Assembly: GCF_014649375.1 (NCBI RefSeq) | Contig: NZ_BMSX01000006.1 | Coordinates: forward strand, 186,001 to 250,000 | Length of the DNA: 64,000 bases | DNA from: Streptomyces aurantiogriseus | Lineage (GTDB): Bacteria > Actinomycetota > Actinomycetes > Streptomycetales > Streptomycetaceae | Direction: 5' to 3' | Shown here: in pieces, positions 51,439 through 61,274 of the stretch | How positions within the stretch are numbered: the stretch's first letter is position 1 | Layout of the letters: the number at the start of each line of letters is the position of its first letter | Notes under the pieces: model-generated | The model's input: only the letters and a program-made list of their open reading frames with translations | Databases searched by the model: none | Told to the model about the DNA's origin: nothing | Position numbers and translations under genes: made by a program

Positions 51439-52311
51439 GTGCTGACCGATCACGTGAGCCGGATCGTGGACGCCCGGGTCAACGACCCCGGCGCCATCGC
51501 GGCAGCGGCCGCGCGCCGCATCAAGGCCACCTCGCTCATCGGCGAGCACGGCAAGGCGATGATCATCGCCGCCGACCACCCGGCGCGCGGCGCCAACGGC
51601 GTCGGCGCCGACCCCAACGCCATGGCCGACCGCGCCCGGCTCCTGGACCGGCTGTGCATCGCCCTGGAGCGGCCTGGCGTGACCGGTGTGCTGGCCACCG
51701 CCGACATCCTCGAAGACCTGCTGCTGCTCGGCGTCCTGGACGGCAAGAGCGTCTTCGGCTCCATGAACCGGGCCGGCCTGGCGGGGTCGGTCTTCGAGAT
51801 CGACGACCGGTTCACCGGATACGACGCCGAAACCATCGCCGCGATGGGCTTCGACGGCGGGAAGATGCTCACCCGCATCGCCCTGGGCGACGCTGCCACG
51901 CCGTCCATCCTGGAGAACACCGCCCGGGCCGTGGACGAGCTCAACGACCGTCACCTGATCGCCATGGTCGAGCCGTTCATGTCGACCTGGCAGGACGGGA
52001 AGATCCGCAACGACCTGTCGACGGATGCCGTCACCAAGTCGATCACCATTGCCTCCGGGCTGGGCCGCCGCACCGCCTACACCTGGCTGAAGCTGCCGGT
52101 CGTCGAGGACATGGAGCGCGTCCTGGCCTCCTCCACCCTGCCCGCGCTGCTGCTGGGCGGCGAGGTCAAGGACGCCGACACGGCCTTCGCCTCCTGGGGC
52201 AAGGCCCTCAAGCAGCCCACCGCACGCGGCCTGGTCGTCGGCCGCTCCCTGCTCTACCCGGCAGGCGGCGACGTCGCCGGTGCCGTGGACCGGGCGGTGA
52301 GCCTGCTGTGA
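51439..52311 (+). CDS. Cgl0159-family (beta/alpha)8 protein, probable deoxygluconate-phosphate aldolase
   Basis: 290 residues from a GTG four bases after iolC. Class I aldolase-like barrel: IIAADHPARGANGVGAD, GVLATADILEDLL, the candidate Schiff-base Lys near YTWLKLPVVEDM, and LLLGGEVKDAD. The family is often next to iolC in actinobacteria, where it would split 2-deoxy-5-keto-6-phosphogluconate to DHAP and malonate semialdehyde, as IolJ does elsewhere. The reaction is inferred from context. Confidence 0.8.
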   Translation: MLTDHVSRIVDARVNDPGAIAAAAARRIKATSLIGEHGKAMIIAADHPARGANGVGADPNAMADRARLLDRLCIALERPGVTGVLATADILEDLLLLGVLDGKSVFGSMNRAGLAGSVFEIDDRFTGYDAETIAAMGFDGGKMLTRIALGDAATPSILENTARAVDELNDRHLIAMVEPFMSTWQDGKIRNDLSTDAVTKSITIASGLGRRTAYTWLKLPVVEDMERVLASSTLPALLLGGEVKDADTAFASWGKALKQPTARGLVVGRSLLYPAGGDVAGAVDRAVSLL

Positions 52312-53186
52312 CGTCCAAGTATCACCTTCCCAAGGGGACTTCGGCCGACGGCCCCTACGACCTCCTGGTCACGCCCGAGTCGGCGGGCTGGGGATACTCC
52401 GGGCTCAGGATCCTGACCCTGCAGCCCGGTGAGGCACACGCCCTGTCCACCGCCGACTCCGAGTTCCTGGTCCTGCCGCTGACGGGCTCGTGCACCGTCA
52501 CCACGGACGGCACGGCCTTCGAACTCACCGGCCGGACAGGCGTGTTCGCCTCAGTCACCGACTTCGCCTACCTCCCCCGCGAGTCGGAGGCCCTGATCAG
52601 CAGCGCGACCGGCGGACGGTTCGCGCTGCCCTCCGCCCGTACCGAGCAGGGAGGTCACTCGGCTCGGTACGGGCGCAAGGAGGACGTCCCGGTGGAGCTC
52701 CGTGGCGCCGGCGCATGTTCTCGGCAAGTCAACAACTACTGCCTGCCCGGCACCTTCGACGCCGAGCAGCTGCTCGTGTGCGAGGTACTGACACCCGGCG
52801 GCAACTGGTCGTCGTACCCGCCGCACAAGCACGACGAAGCCCGCCCCGGCCAGGAGTCGGAGCTGGAGGAGATCTACTACTTCGAGGTCTCCGGCGACGG
52901 CAACGGCTTCGGCTACCAGCGGGTCTACGGCACTCCCGAGCGCCCGATCGACGTCCTCGCCGAGATCCGCTCCGGCGACACGGTGCTGATCCCTCACGGC
53001 TGGCACGGCCCGTCCATCGCCGCGCCCGGCTACGACCTGTACTACCTCAACGTCATGGCCGGTCCCGACCAGGACCGCGCCTGGCTCATCTGCGACGACC
53101 CCGCCCACGGCTGGGTCCGCACCACCTGGGACACGCAAGACACCGATGACCGGCTGCCGTTCGGCGCCGAGGAGAACCACTCATGA
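52308..53186 (+). CDS. iolB: 5-deoxy-glucuronate isomerase
   Basis: 292 residues from a GTG overlapping the previous stop by four bases. Two cupin halves, with metal ligands in YPPHKHDE and ESELEEIYYFEV; GDTVLIPHGWHGPS is a family hallmark. It turns 5-deoxyglucuronate into 2-deoxy-5-ketogluconate, the IolC substrate. Its stop overlaps the iolD start by four bases. Confidence 0.93.
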   Translation: MTSKYHLPKGTSADGPYDLLVTPESAGWGYSGLRILTLQPGEAHALSTADSEFLVLPLTGSCTVTTDGTAFELTGRTGVFASVTDFAYLPRESEALISSATGGRFALPSARTEQGGHSARYGRKEDVPVELRGAGACSRQVNNYCLPGTFDAEQLLVCEVLTPGGNWSSYPPHKHDEARPGQESELEEIYYFEVSGDGNGFGYQRVYGTPERPIDVLAEIRSGDTVLIPHGWHGPSIAAPGYDLYYLNVMAGPDQDRAWLICDDPAHGWVRTTWDTQDTDDRLPFGAEENHS

Positions 53187-55069
53187 CCAAGACGATCCGG
53201 CTGACCACCGCCCAGGCCCTGGTGCGCTTCCTGGCCGCCCAGTACAGCGAGCGCGACGGCCAGGAGCACCGGCTCATCCCCGGGGTGTGGGGCATCTTCG
53301 GCCACGGCAACGTCGCCGGCATCGGTCAGGCGCTGCTCCAGGCGGCAGTGACACGCGAGGCCGACCTGCCCTACTACCTGGCGCGTAACGAACAGGGCAT
53401 GGTCCACGCATCGGTGGCGTACGCGAAGATGCGAGACCGGCTTGCGACCTTCGCCTGCACCGCGTCCACCGGCCCCGGCTCCACCAACATGATCACCGGC
53501 GCCGCGCTGGCCACCACCAACCGGCTCCCGGTCCTCCTTCTGCCCAGCGACATGTTCGCCACCCGCGCCGCCGACCCGGTGCTGCAGCAACTGGAGGACA
53601 CCCGGGGCGGGGACGTCACCGTAAACGACGCCTTCCGGGCCGTGTCGAAGTACTTCGACCGCATCTCCCGTCCCGAGCAGCTGATCCCGGCCGCGCTGGC
53701 CGCGATGCGGGTGCTGACCGACCCGGTGGAGACCGGCGCCGTCACGCTGGCGCTGCCGCAGGACGTGCAGGCCGAGGCGCACGACTGGCCCGTCTCCTTC
53801 TTCCGGCGCCGGGTGTGGCACGTGGGCCGCCCGGTGCCGGAACAGGCCGCCGTCGAGCGGGCCGCCCACCTGCTGCGCGGCGCGAAGAAGCCCCTGATCG
53901 TTGCCGGAGGCGGCGCCGTCTACTCGGGTGCGGAGACCGAGCTGCGGGCGTTCGCGGAGGCCACCGGCATCCCGGTGGCGGACACGCACGCCGGCAAGGG
54001 CGCCGTGCCCTGGGACCACTCCTGCGCCGTGGGTGGCATCGGCTCCACCGGCTCCTATGCGGCCAACGAGCTGGCGCGCGAGGCGGATGTGGTGCTCGGC
54101 ATCGGCACCCGCTACTCCGACTTCACCACCGCCAGCCACACCGTCTTCGGCAACCCCGACGTCACCTTCGTCAACCTCAACGTCGCCCGCCTGGACGCCG
54201 TCAAGCACTCCGCGGAGCCGCTGGTAGCCGATGCGCGGCTGGGCGTCCAGGCCCTCGCGGGGGCATTGACGGACTGGGAGGTCGAGCCCGAGTACCGCTC
54301 GCACACCCGCCAACTCATCGCCCGTACGCGGAAGATCGAGGAGGAGTGCTTCGCCCCGGACCGCAACACCGGTGACCTGCCCGCGCAGACGCAGATCCTC
54401 GGCGCCCTCAACGACAGCCTCGACGACCGCGCCGTCGTGATCAACGCTGCCGGTTCCATGCCCGGCGACCTGCAGCAGCTGTGGCGGGCCCGCGACCCGA
54501 AGGCCTACCACGTCGAGTACGCCTACTCCTGCATGGGCTACGAGGTCGCGGCCGGCGTCGGCGCCAAGATGGCCGACCCGTCACGCGAGGTGGTCGTGCT
54601 GGTGGGCGACGGCTCGTACCTGATGATGGCGCAGGAGATCGTCACCATGGTCTCCGAGGGCCTCAAGGTCATCATCGTCCTGGTCCAGAACCACGGCTTC
54701 GCCTCCATCGGCGCCCTCTCCGAATCGCTCGGCTCGCAGCGCTTCGGCACCAAGTACCGCTACCGCGACGGCGATACCGGGCAGCTGGACGGCGACGTCC
54801 TCCCGGTTGATCTCGCCGCGAACGCCTCTTCACTGGGTGCGGACGTCCTGCACGCCACGTCGGTGGAGGAGTTCCGCTCGGCGATGGAGAAGGCGAAGGC
54901 GGCGTCCCGGACCACGGTCGTGCATGTCGAGACCGACCTGTACGGGCCCAACCCGCCAGGCCACGGCTGGTGGGACGTCCCGGTCAGCCAGACCTCCGCC
55001 CTCGACACGACCCAGGCCGCCTACGACACGTACGCCGCCCACAAGCAGTCCCAGCGCCACTACCTGTAA
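53183..55069 (+). CDS. iolD: 3D-(3,5/4)-trihydroxycyclohexane-1,2-dione hydrolase
   Basis: 628 residues, ThDP-dependent. The N-terminal activation-site region (IPGVWGIFGHGNVAGIGQAL), the central FAD/ThDP-like fold, and the ThDP-Mg motif GDGSYLMMAQEIVTMVSEG with NHGF are present. It opens the cyclohexane ring of the inositol intermediate to give 5-deoxyglucuronate. Diagnostic for cyclitol catabolism. Start ATG overlaps iolB by four bases. Confidence 0.95.
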   Translation: MTKTIRLTTAQALVRFLAAQYSERDGQEHRLIPGVWGIFGHGNVAGIGQALLQAAVTREADLPYYLARNEQGMVHASVAYAKMRDRLATFACTASTGPGSTNMITGAALATTNRLPVLLLPSDMFATRAADPVLQQLEDTRGGDVTVNDAFRAVSKYFDRISRPEQLIPAALAAMRVLTDPVETGAVTLALPQDVQAEAHDWPVSFFRRRVWHVGRPVPEQAAVERAAHLLRGAKKPLIVAGGGAVYSGAETELRAFAEATGIPVADTHAGKGAVPWDHSCAVGGIGSTGSYAANELAREADVVLGIGTRYSDFTTASHTVFGNPDVTFVNLNVARLDAVKHSAEPLVADARLGVQALAGALTDWEVEPEYRSHTRQLIARTRKIEEECFAPDRNTGDLPAQTQILGALNDSLDDRAVVINAAGSMPGDLQQLWRARDPKAYHVEYAYSCMGYEVAAGVGAKMADPSREVVVLVGDGSYLMMAQEIVTMVSEGLKVIIVLVQNHGFASIGALSESLGSQRFGTKYRYRDGDTGQLDGDVLPVDLAANASSLGADVLHATSVEEFRSAMEKAKAASRTTVVHVETDLYGPNPPGHGWWDVPVSQTSALDTTQAAYDTYAAHKQSQRHYL

Positions 55070-55098
55070 GACCCCGTCCCCGCAAAGGAAACGTCACC

Positions 55099-56595
55099 GT
55101 GACAACCATCGAGCACTGGATCAACGGCTCCCTCACCCAGGGGGCCGCCACCGCCACCCAGCCGGTGTTCAACCCGGCCACCGGCGCCGAGCAGGCCCAG
55201 GTCCTCCTCGGCGGCGGCGCGGACGTGGACGCCGCGGTCCAGGTCGCGTCCGCCGCGTTCGAGACGTGGTCGGAGTCCTCGCTCACCCAGCGCACCCAGG
55301 TCATGTTCAACTTCCGCCAGCTGCTCCTGGAGCACGAGGAGGAACTCGGCCGGATCATCTCCGCCGAGCACGGCAAGACCGTCGACGACGCGCGTGGTGA
55401 GATCACCCGCGGCCGCGAGGTCGTGGAGTTCGCCTGCGGCCTCGGTGACGTGCTGAAGGGCTCCTTCTCCGACCAGGTCTCGCGCGGTGTTGACGTGCAC
55501 AACTTCCGCCAGCCGCTGGGAGTGGTGGCCGGTATCACTCCGTTCAACTTCCCCGCCATGGTGCCGCTGTGGATGCACCCGATCGCCATCGCGACCGGCA
55601 ACACCTTCATCCTCAAGCCGTCCGAACGCGACCCGTCGGCCGCGAACTTCGTCGCCGACCTGTACAAGAAGGCCGGACTGCCCGACGGTGTATTCAACGT
55701 CGTCCACGGCGGCAAGCCGGCCGTCGACGCCATCCTCACCCACCCCAGCATCGAGGCCGTCTCCTTCGTCGGGTCCACGCCGATCGCCAAGTACGTCCAC
55801 GAGCAGGCCACCGCCCACGGCAAGCGCGTCCAGGCCCTCGGCGGCGCCAAGAACCACGCCGTCGTCCTGCCCGACGCCGACCTCGAGTTCGCCGCCAACC
55901 ACATCACCGCCGGCGCCTACGGCTCCGCCGGCGAACGCTGCATGGCCGTCTCGGTCGCCGTCGCCGTTGGCGACGCCGCCGACGGGCTCGTCGAGATCCT
56001 CGAACGCAAGGCCCGCGAAGTGAAGGTCGGCCCCGGTGACCAGCCCGGCACGGAGATGGGCCCGCTGGTGACCAAGGCAGCCCAGGAGCGCGTGGAGAAC
56101 GCCGTCGGTACGGCCGCCGCCCAGGGCGCCACCGTCGTCGTCGACGGCCGCGACCTGAAGATCGAGGGCCATGAGGAGGGCTTCTTCACCGGCCCCTCCC
56201 TCCTTGACCACGTCACCACCGAGATGCAGGCGTACAAGGAGGAGCTGTTCGGCCCGGTCCTCGCCATCGTCCGCACCGACACTCTCGATGAGGCCATCGA
56301 CCTCATCAACGCCAACCCCTACGGCAACGGCACCGCCCTGTTCACCGCTTCCGGCGAAGCGGCCCGCCGCTTCCAGCGCAACATCCACATCGGCATGATC
56401 GGCATCAACGTCCCCGTCCCGGTCCCGATGTCGTACTACTCCTTCGGCGGCTGGAAGGACTCCCTCATCGGCGACTCTCCCATCCACGGCCCCGAAGGCA
56501 TCCGCTTCTACACCCGCCCCAAGGTCGTCACCACCCGCTGGCCCCAGCAGAGCCAGCAGGTCAGCGCCGGCTTCAACTTCCCGACCTCCAACTGA
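55099..56595 (+). CDS. mmsA: (Methyl)malonate-semialdehyde dehydrogenase, CoA-acylating
   Basis: 498 residues from a GTG. ALDH family with catalytic Cys in GSAGERCMAV, cofactor motif FVGSTPIAKYV, and MmsA/IolA marks FNFPAMVPLWMHP and GGWKDSLIGDSPIHG. It converts malonate semialdehyde (from the aldolase step) to acetyl-CoA and CO2, the last step of the iol pathway (IolA). Confidence 0.94.
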   Translation: MTTIEHWINGSLTQGAATATQPVFNPATGAEQAQVLLGGGADVDAAVQVASAAFETWSESSLTQRTQVMFNFRQLLLEHEEELGRIISAEHGKTVDDARGEITRGREVVEFACGLGDVLKGSFSDQVSRGVDVHNFRQPLGVVAGITPFNFPAMVPLWMHPIAIATGNTFILKPSERDPSAANFVADLYKKAGLPDGVFNVVHGGKPAVDAILTHPSIEAVSFVGSTPIAKYVHEQATAHGKRVQALGGAKNHAVVLPDADLEFAANHITAGAYGSAGERCMAVSVAVAVGDAADGLVEILERKAREVKVGPGDQPGTEMGPLVTKAAQERVENAVGTAAAQGATVVVDGRDLKIEGHEEGFFTGPSLLDHVTTEMQAYKEELFGPVLAIVRTDTLDEAIDLINANPYGNGTALFTASGEAARRFQRNIHIGMIGINVPVPVPMSYYSFGGWKDSLIGDSPIHGPEGIRFYTRPKVVTTRWPQQSQQVSAGFNFPTSN

Positions 56596-56631
56596 CATCC
56601 CCCCACACCCACCAACCGCTAGGAGGTGGCC

Positions 56632-58077
56632 ATGGACGTCAGGGACGACGCCCTCCAGGCCTCCACACCGAGCACCGCCGCCACAGGCAGCCATTCCTCC
56701 CCCCACGTCTACCGGCGGCTACGAACCATCACCGTCATCGCCACGTTCGGTGGACTGCTCTTCGGCTACGACACCGGCGTCATCTCCGGTGCGCTGCCCT
56801 TCATGTCACTCTCGCCCGAGGAGGGCGGGCTGGGGCTGACCCCGCTGACCGAGGGGATCGTCGCGTCGTCGCTCGTGCTCGGTGCGGCGTTCGGGGCCCT
56901 TTTCGGTGGCCGGCTCTGTGACCGCTACGGGCGCAAGCGGACCATCCTCGGGCTCGCAGTGCTGTTCTTCGTCGGGGCACTGGGCACCGCTCTGGCGCCG
57001 GAGCTTGCGGTGATGGTGCTCTTCCGTGTGCTGCTGGGTCTCGCCGTGGGCGGTGCGTCCGCGACGGTGCCGGTCTTCATCGCCGAACTGGCTCCGGCCG
57101 ACCGCCGCGGGCGGCTGGTGACCCAGAACGAACTGATGATCGTGACGGGCCAGTTGCTGGCGTACACCTCGAACGCGGTCATCGCCAAGACTGTGGGCGA
57201 GGGTGGCGTGTGGCGGTGGATGCTCGCGATCGCCACGGTCCCCGCCGTGCTGCTGTGGGTCGGGATGCTCTTCGTGCCTGAGTCGCCGCGCTGGCTGGCC
57301 TCTCGTGGCCGGTTCGACGACGCCCGCGGCACCCTGGGCCGGATTCGCGACCCACAGGACGTCGATGCCGAGTTCGCCGAGATCAAGCAGCGTGTCACCG
57401 CCGACGCCGCCGAGCCGCGGGCGGGCTGGCGGGACTTGGGCACACCGTGGGTGCGGCGCATCGTGATATTCGGGTTCGGGCTGGCGTCTCTGACTCAGCT
57501 CACCGGCGTCAACTCGATCATGTACTTCGCGCCGACGATCCTGCTGGACACCGGGCTGGGCAGGCAGGCGGCGCTGACCGCCACCATCGCCAACGGCGTC
57601 GTGGCCGTCCTCGCCGTATCAACGGGCATGTGGCTGCTGGGGCGGTACGGCCGGCGCCCGATGCTGCTGACCGGCCAGGTCGGCGTCACCGTCTCCCTCT
57701 TGCTGATCGCGTTCTGCTTCCTGGTCCTACCCGAATCGACGGCCCGCAGTTACCTGGTGCTCGCCTCGATGCTGACCTTCCTGCTGTTCATGCAGGGATG
57801 CATCGCGACCGTGTTCTGGCTGATGCTCTCGGAGATCTTCCCGCTCCGGCTGCGCGGCTTCGCCATGGGCACGGCCGTCTTCGGCACCTGGATGGCCAAC
57901 TTCGTGGTCACGCTGGTGTTCCCGCCGCTGATCAACGCGGTCGGCGGGATCACGTTCCTGCTGTTCGCGGCGGTCAACGCCGTCACATTCCTCTACTACC
58001 TCCGCACCGTCCCCGAGACCCGCGGCCGCTCGATGGAAGACATCGAGTCCCATTTCCGACGGCAGTTCGCCGCCTGA
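56632..58077 (+). CDS. iolT: MFS sugar (inositol) transporter
   Basis: 481 residues from the ATG at 56632, five bases past AGGAGG. Twelve helices with sugar-porter motifs: FGGLLFGYDTGVISGALPF, GRLCDRYGRKRTI, VPESPRWLASRGRFDDARG, and QQ-less LTGVNSIMYFAPTIL. Inositol porters of this family start this way. It gives the operon an ATP-independent uptake route, which may explain why the second ABC importer could be lost. Confidence 0.88.
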   Translation: MDVRDDALQASTPSTAATGSHSSPHVYRRLRTITVIATFGGLLFGYDTGVISGALPFMSLSPEEGGLGLTPLTEGIVASSLVLGAAFGALFGGRLCDRYGRKRTILGLAVLFFVGALGTALAPELAVMVLFRVLLGLAVGGASATVPVFIAELAPADRRGRLVTQNELMIVTGQLLAYTSNAVIAKTVGEGGVWRWMLAIATVPAVLLWVGMLFVPESPRWLASRGRFDDARGTLGRIRDPQDVDAEFAEIKQRVTADAAEPRAGWRDLGTPWVRRIVIFGFGLASLTQLTGVNSIMYFAPTILLDTGLGRQAALTATIANGVVAVLAVSTGMWLLGRYGRRPMLLTGQVGVTVSLLLIAFCFLVLPESTARSYLVLASMLTFLLFMQGCIATVFWLMLSEIFPLRLRGFAMGTAVFGTWMANFVVTLVFPPLINAVGGITFLLFAAVNAVTFLYYLRTVPETRGRSMEDIESHFRRQFAA

Positions 58078-58105
58078 TCACTCGTTCATTTGAAAGGCAC
58101 CCGCC

Positions 58106-59302
58106 ATGACCACCTCCGCCAAACCCCTCTCCGTCGCGGTGATCGGAGCCGGTATGGCCGGCCGCAGCCACGCGGCCGGATACCGCAACGTCAACACGGT
58201 CTTCGGGGCCGGCCTGCCGCCGGTCCGGCTGGCCGCGATCGCCGACGCCAACACCGCGCTCGGCGAGGACGCCGCGCGTCGCTACGGCTTCGAGAAGGCA
58301 CTCCCGAGCTGGGAGGCCGTGGCCGAGGACCCGACGATCGACGCCGTCAGCATCGTCGTCGGCAATGCTCTGCACCGCCCGATCGCCGAGGCGCTGGTCG
58401 CCGCCGGCAAGCATGTGCTGTGCGAGAAGCCGCTGGCCGGGTCGATGGAAGACGCCCGCGCGATGGCCGAGCTGGAGCGCACCGCCGAGGTCGTGACTGC
58501 GGTCGGCTACACATTCCGTCGTGCCCCCGGCATCGCCGCGATCCGCGAGCATGTGCGAGCCGGTGAGCTGGGTGACCTCACGCTGTTCAGCGGCCGCTAC
58601 TGGTGTGACTACGCGACCGACCCGAACGGGCCGCTGAGCTGGCGGTTCAAGGGCGGCCCGGGTTCGGGTGCGCTGGGGGACGTCGGCTCGCACGTCATCG
58701 ACGCGGCCGAGTACGTGGCCGGGCCGATCGCCTCGGTCTCGGGTGCCTCGCTGTCGACGCAGATCACCAAGCGGCCGCTGCCACTGGGCGCGGTCGTCGG
58801 GCACAACGCGGCTCCCGTTTCGGAGGAGTTCGGCGAGGTCGAGAACGAGGACACCGCGACCTTCACGGCCCGCTTCGAGTCCGGTCTTGTCGGCACCTTC
58901 TCGGTGACGCGCACCGGCTTCGGCCTGCCCAACGGGCTGTTCTTCGACGTGCTGGGCGTCGACGGGCGGGCCGCGTTCGACCAGCACCGGCCCGCCGAGT
59001 ACCTCTTCGACGACGCACAGCCCGACGCCCGTACGCGCGGTGCCCGGCAGATCATCGCCGGTCCGAACCTGCCGTACTTCGCGGGCGGTGTCCCGATGGA
59101 GGCGCCGGGTGTGGGTGCCAGCAACGCCGACAACTTCACCTACCAAGCCCGGGCCTTCCTGGACCAGGTCGCTGGAGTCGCCGAGCCGCTGCCGGCCTGC
59201 GCCACCTTCGCCGACGCGCTGCGCACGATGGAGATCATCCAGGCCGTCGTCGAGTCCTCCCACAACGACGGTGCCGCCGTCGCCGTTCCGCCCGTCGCCT
59301 GA
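58106..59302 (+). CDS. Gfo/Idh/MocA-family oxidoreductase, probable inositol dehydrogenase
   Basis: 398 residues. N-terminal Rossmann fold VAVIGAGMAGRSHAAGY, the family Lys in VLCEKPLAGSMEDA, and GDVGSHVIDAAEYV with the catalytic His. In iol clusters such enzymes oxidise myo-, scyllo- or other inositols to inososes (IolG, IolX, IolW). The exact isomer cannot be read from sequence. Confidence 0.85.
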   Translation: MTTSAKPLSVAVIGAGMAGRSHAAGYRNVNTVFGAGLPPVRLAAIADANTALGEDAARRYGFEKALPSWEAVAEDPTIDAVSIVVGNALHRPIAEALVAAGKHVLCEKPLAGSMEDARAMAELERTAEVVTAVGYTFRRAPGIAAIREHVRAGELGDLTLFSGRYWCDYATDPNGPLSWRFKGGPGSGALGDVGSHVIDAAEYVAGPIASVSGASLSTQITKRPLPLGAVVGHNAAPVSEEFGEVENEDTATFTARFESGLVGTFSVTRTGFGLPNGLFFDVLGVDGRAAFDQHRPAEYLFDDAQPDARTRGARQIIAGPNLPYFAGGVPMEAPGVGASNADNFTYQARAFLDQVAGVAEPLPACATFADALRTMEIIQAVVESSHNDGAAVAVPPVA

Positions 59303-59328
59303 TTCTCACGTATCGAAGGAGATACCCG

Positions 59329-60327
59329 ATGGCCCTCAAGCTCGGCGCCTACACCGCCTGTCTGCACGACCGCACCCTCACCGAGGCCCTCGACATCTTC
59401 AAGGAGAACGGTCTGACCTCGGTCGAGGTCAACACCGGCGGCTTCATCCCCTCCCCGCACTGCCCGGTCGACCTGCTGCTGTCCTCGGCCAAGGCGCGCG
59501 AGGAGTACCTGGCGACGTTCGCCGACCGCGGGATGGAGCTGACCGGCCTCAACTGCAACGGCAACCCGCTCAACCCGCTCCCCGGCGTCGGCCCCAAGCA
59601 CGCCGACGACCTGCGCCGCACGATCCGCCTCGCGGGCCTGCTGGGCGTCAGGCACGTGGTCACCATGTCCGGTACGCCGGGCTCGGACCCGGACGCCAAG
59701 TACCCCTCCTGGGTGGTGAATCCGTGGGACGGCGTCTACATGGACGTCCTGGACTACCAGTGGGGTGTGGCCGTCGAGTTCTGGAAGGAGATCGACGCGC
59801 TGGCCCGGGAGAACGACGTCCGGGTCGCCATCGAGATGCACCCGCACAACCTCGTTTTCTCGCCGGTCACCCTGAAGCGGCTGGTCGAGGCGGGGGGTCT
59901 GACGAACGTCGGCGCCGAGATGGACCCCTCCCACCTGATGTGGCAGGGCATGGATGTCATCGCGTCCATCAAGTGGCTCGGTCCGCTGGTGTTCCACGCC
60001 GCCGCGAAGGATGCGACGCTCTGCCCGGGCGCCGACATCCGCGGCGTGCTGGACACGTCGTTCACCCGCGTGCCGGCCGACGCGCCGGGCAAGGTGCCGA
60101 CCGGCTACGGCTTCTGGTGCAACGCGTGGCCGGAGAACCCGGCCTGGAAGTTCGTCGCCGTGGGCCTCGGCAACGACGTCCCGTTCTGGACCGAGTTCCT
60201 GCGCGCCCTCGCCGAGATCGACCCCGACATCGCGGTGAACATCGAGCACGAGGACGCCGCCTACTCCCAGACCGAGGGGCTCGCCCTGGCCGCCAAGAAC
60301 CTCCACAGCGCCGCCGCAGCCCTGTAA
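59329..60327 (+). CDS. Sugar phosphate isomerase/epimerase (TIM-barrel)
   Basis: 332 residues. LGAYTACLHDRTLTEALDIF, NGLTSVEVNTGGF, the metal-binding Glu in AIEMHPHNLVFSP, the Asp in AEMDPSHLMWQGMD and VFHAAAKDA fit the xylose-isomerase-like barrel. It is a candidate inosose dehydratase or IolH-type isomerase, a step otherwise missing from the operon. Last gene before a strong terminator. Confidence 0.82.
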   Translation: MALKLGAYTACLHDRTLTEALDIFKENGLTSVEVNTGGFIPSPHCPVDLLLSSAKAREEYLATFADRGMELTGLNCNGNPLNPLPGVGPKHADDLRRTIRLAGLLGVRHVVTMSGTPGSDPDAKYPSWVVNPWDGVYMDVLDYQWGVAVEFWKEIDALARENDVRVAIEMHPHNLVFSPVTLKRLVEAGGLTNVGAEMDPSHLMWQGMDVIASIKWLGPLVFHAAAKDATLCPGADIRGVLDTSFTRVPADAPGKVPTGYGFWCNAWPENPAWKFVAVGLGNDVPFWTEFLRALAEIDPDIAVNIEHEDAAYSQTEGLALAAKNLHSAAAAL

Positions 60328-60341
60328 CCCACATCCTGCGC

Positions 60342-60374
60342 GGGCCCGTTCTCGTGAGCTGCGAGAACGGGCCC
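60342..60374 (+). terminator. Terminator of the iol operon
   Basis: GGGCCCGTTCTCG and CGAGAACGGGCCC form a 13-bp perfect stem with a 7-base loop, 15 bases after the last stop. Confidence 0.85.
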
Positions 60375-60686
60375 ACGCCAAGCCGGCGTATCAGGGCGCG
60401 GCGAGGGAGCCGCGACGGACAGCAAGGCCAAGCAAGGTGGCCGCCTTCGCCCGGAAGCAAGACCCAGCACACCACAAGGGACGGCGACTTTGAATTCGTC
60501 GTAGACAACGGCCCTGGCTGGAGGCCATCTCTCGGCCACCTCCCGGCAGTTCCGACGTCGACACCGGGATCCGCCCTTGCGGCCAATGGCACCCGCTGAC
60601 GCCAATGAAAGCTGCTCGGCCGGTGAGGTCGATCAGTTGAGTCTTTCGTCCGCGGGAGGCGGGCGCAGCAGGGCTGCGTGCTTCAC
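60375..60686. other. Gene-free spacer after the iol operon
   Basis: About 310 bases with no recognised gene or strong signal. It is less GC-rich than the flanking genes and probably debris of the element. Confidence 0.35.
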
Positions 60687-61020
60687 TCAAATGATTGAGT
60701 TCTCGGCCGCCGAGTGCGGGAGGTCCAGCAGGGCCCGCAGCGGGGCCGACGAGTGCGGGCCGGCGCGCCAGACCAACGCTTTGGCATAGGGGATACGAGG
60801 CGTCACCGGCACCACGATGATCCGCGGATCCCCGGTGATACCCCGGGCGCCTCCTGCCGCGAGAGCAATGCCGACACCGGCGGCGACGAGTTCCAGCTGC
60901 AGTGCGACGTGGTTGGTGGCATAGGCGGGCCGAAACGGGACCTAGGCGTCCTCGAAGGCCGTACGCAGACGGGGATACAGGCCATTCTTGATGCAGCCGA
61001 AGAATTCACAGCGGCCAGCA
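60687..61020 (-). pseudogene. LysR-family regulator fragment
   Basis: The minus strand reads VALQLELVAAGVGIALAAGG, then PRIIVVPVTPRIPYAKALVW and a stop at 60687, the C-terminal effector domain of a LysR-type regulator. An in-frame TAG at 60942-60944 interrupts it and no HTH is found upstream, so the gene is dead. Confidence 0.7.
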
Positions 61021-61182
61021 CCAAGCACCTCCTTGCGTCACGGTAGCGCCGAGGACTGACAACGGACGCTTCTCCCCAACCCCGAACGCCCGACGACTAC
61101 GGGATCGAGTTCGCCAGGCGCTCGGCATCGCCGACGAGGAACCGGCTCACCCCGTTACTCACGCACAGTGAGCATCCAAGCC

Positions 61183-61274
61183 GATGATTCGCCAACTATC
61201 CCTCTCATGATTCGCCAACAAGAATTCTCCATGCGCTCCCGACCTGCGCGTCTCAGACCATGATTCGCCAACTA
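61183..61274 (-). repeat. Three repeated TnsB-type binding sites at the right end
   Basis: GATTCGCCAAC(T)A occurs three times (61183-61198, 61205-61220, 61258-61274); its reverse complement TAGTTGGCGAATC shares TAGTTGGC with the two left-end sites (38453, 38474). Arrays of repeated transposase sites near the end are typical of Tn7-like elements. Confidence 0.75.
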
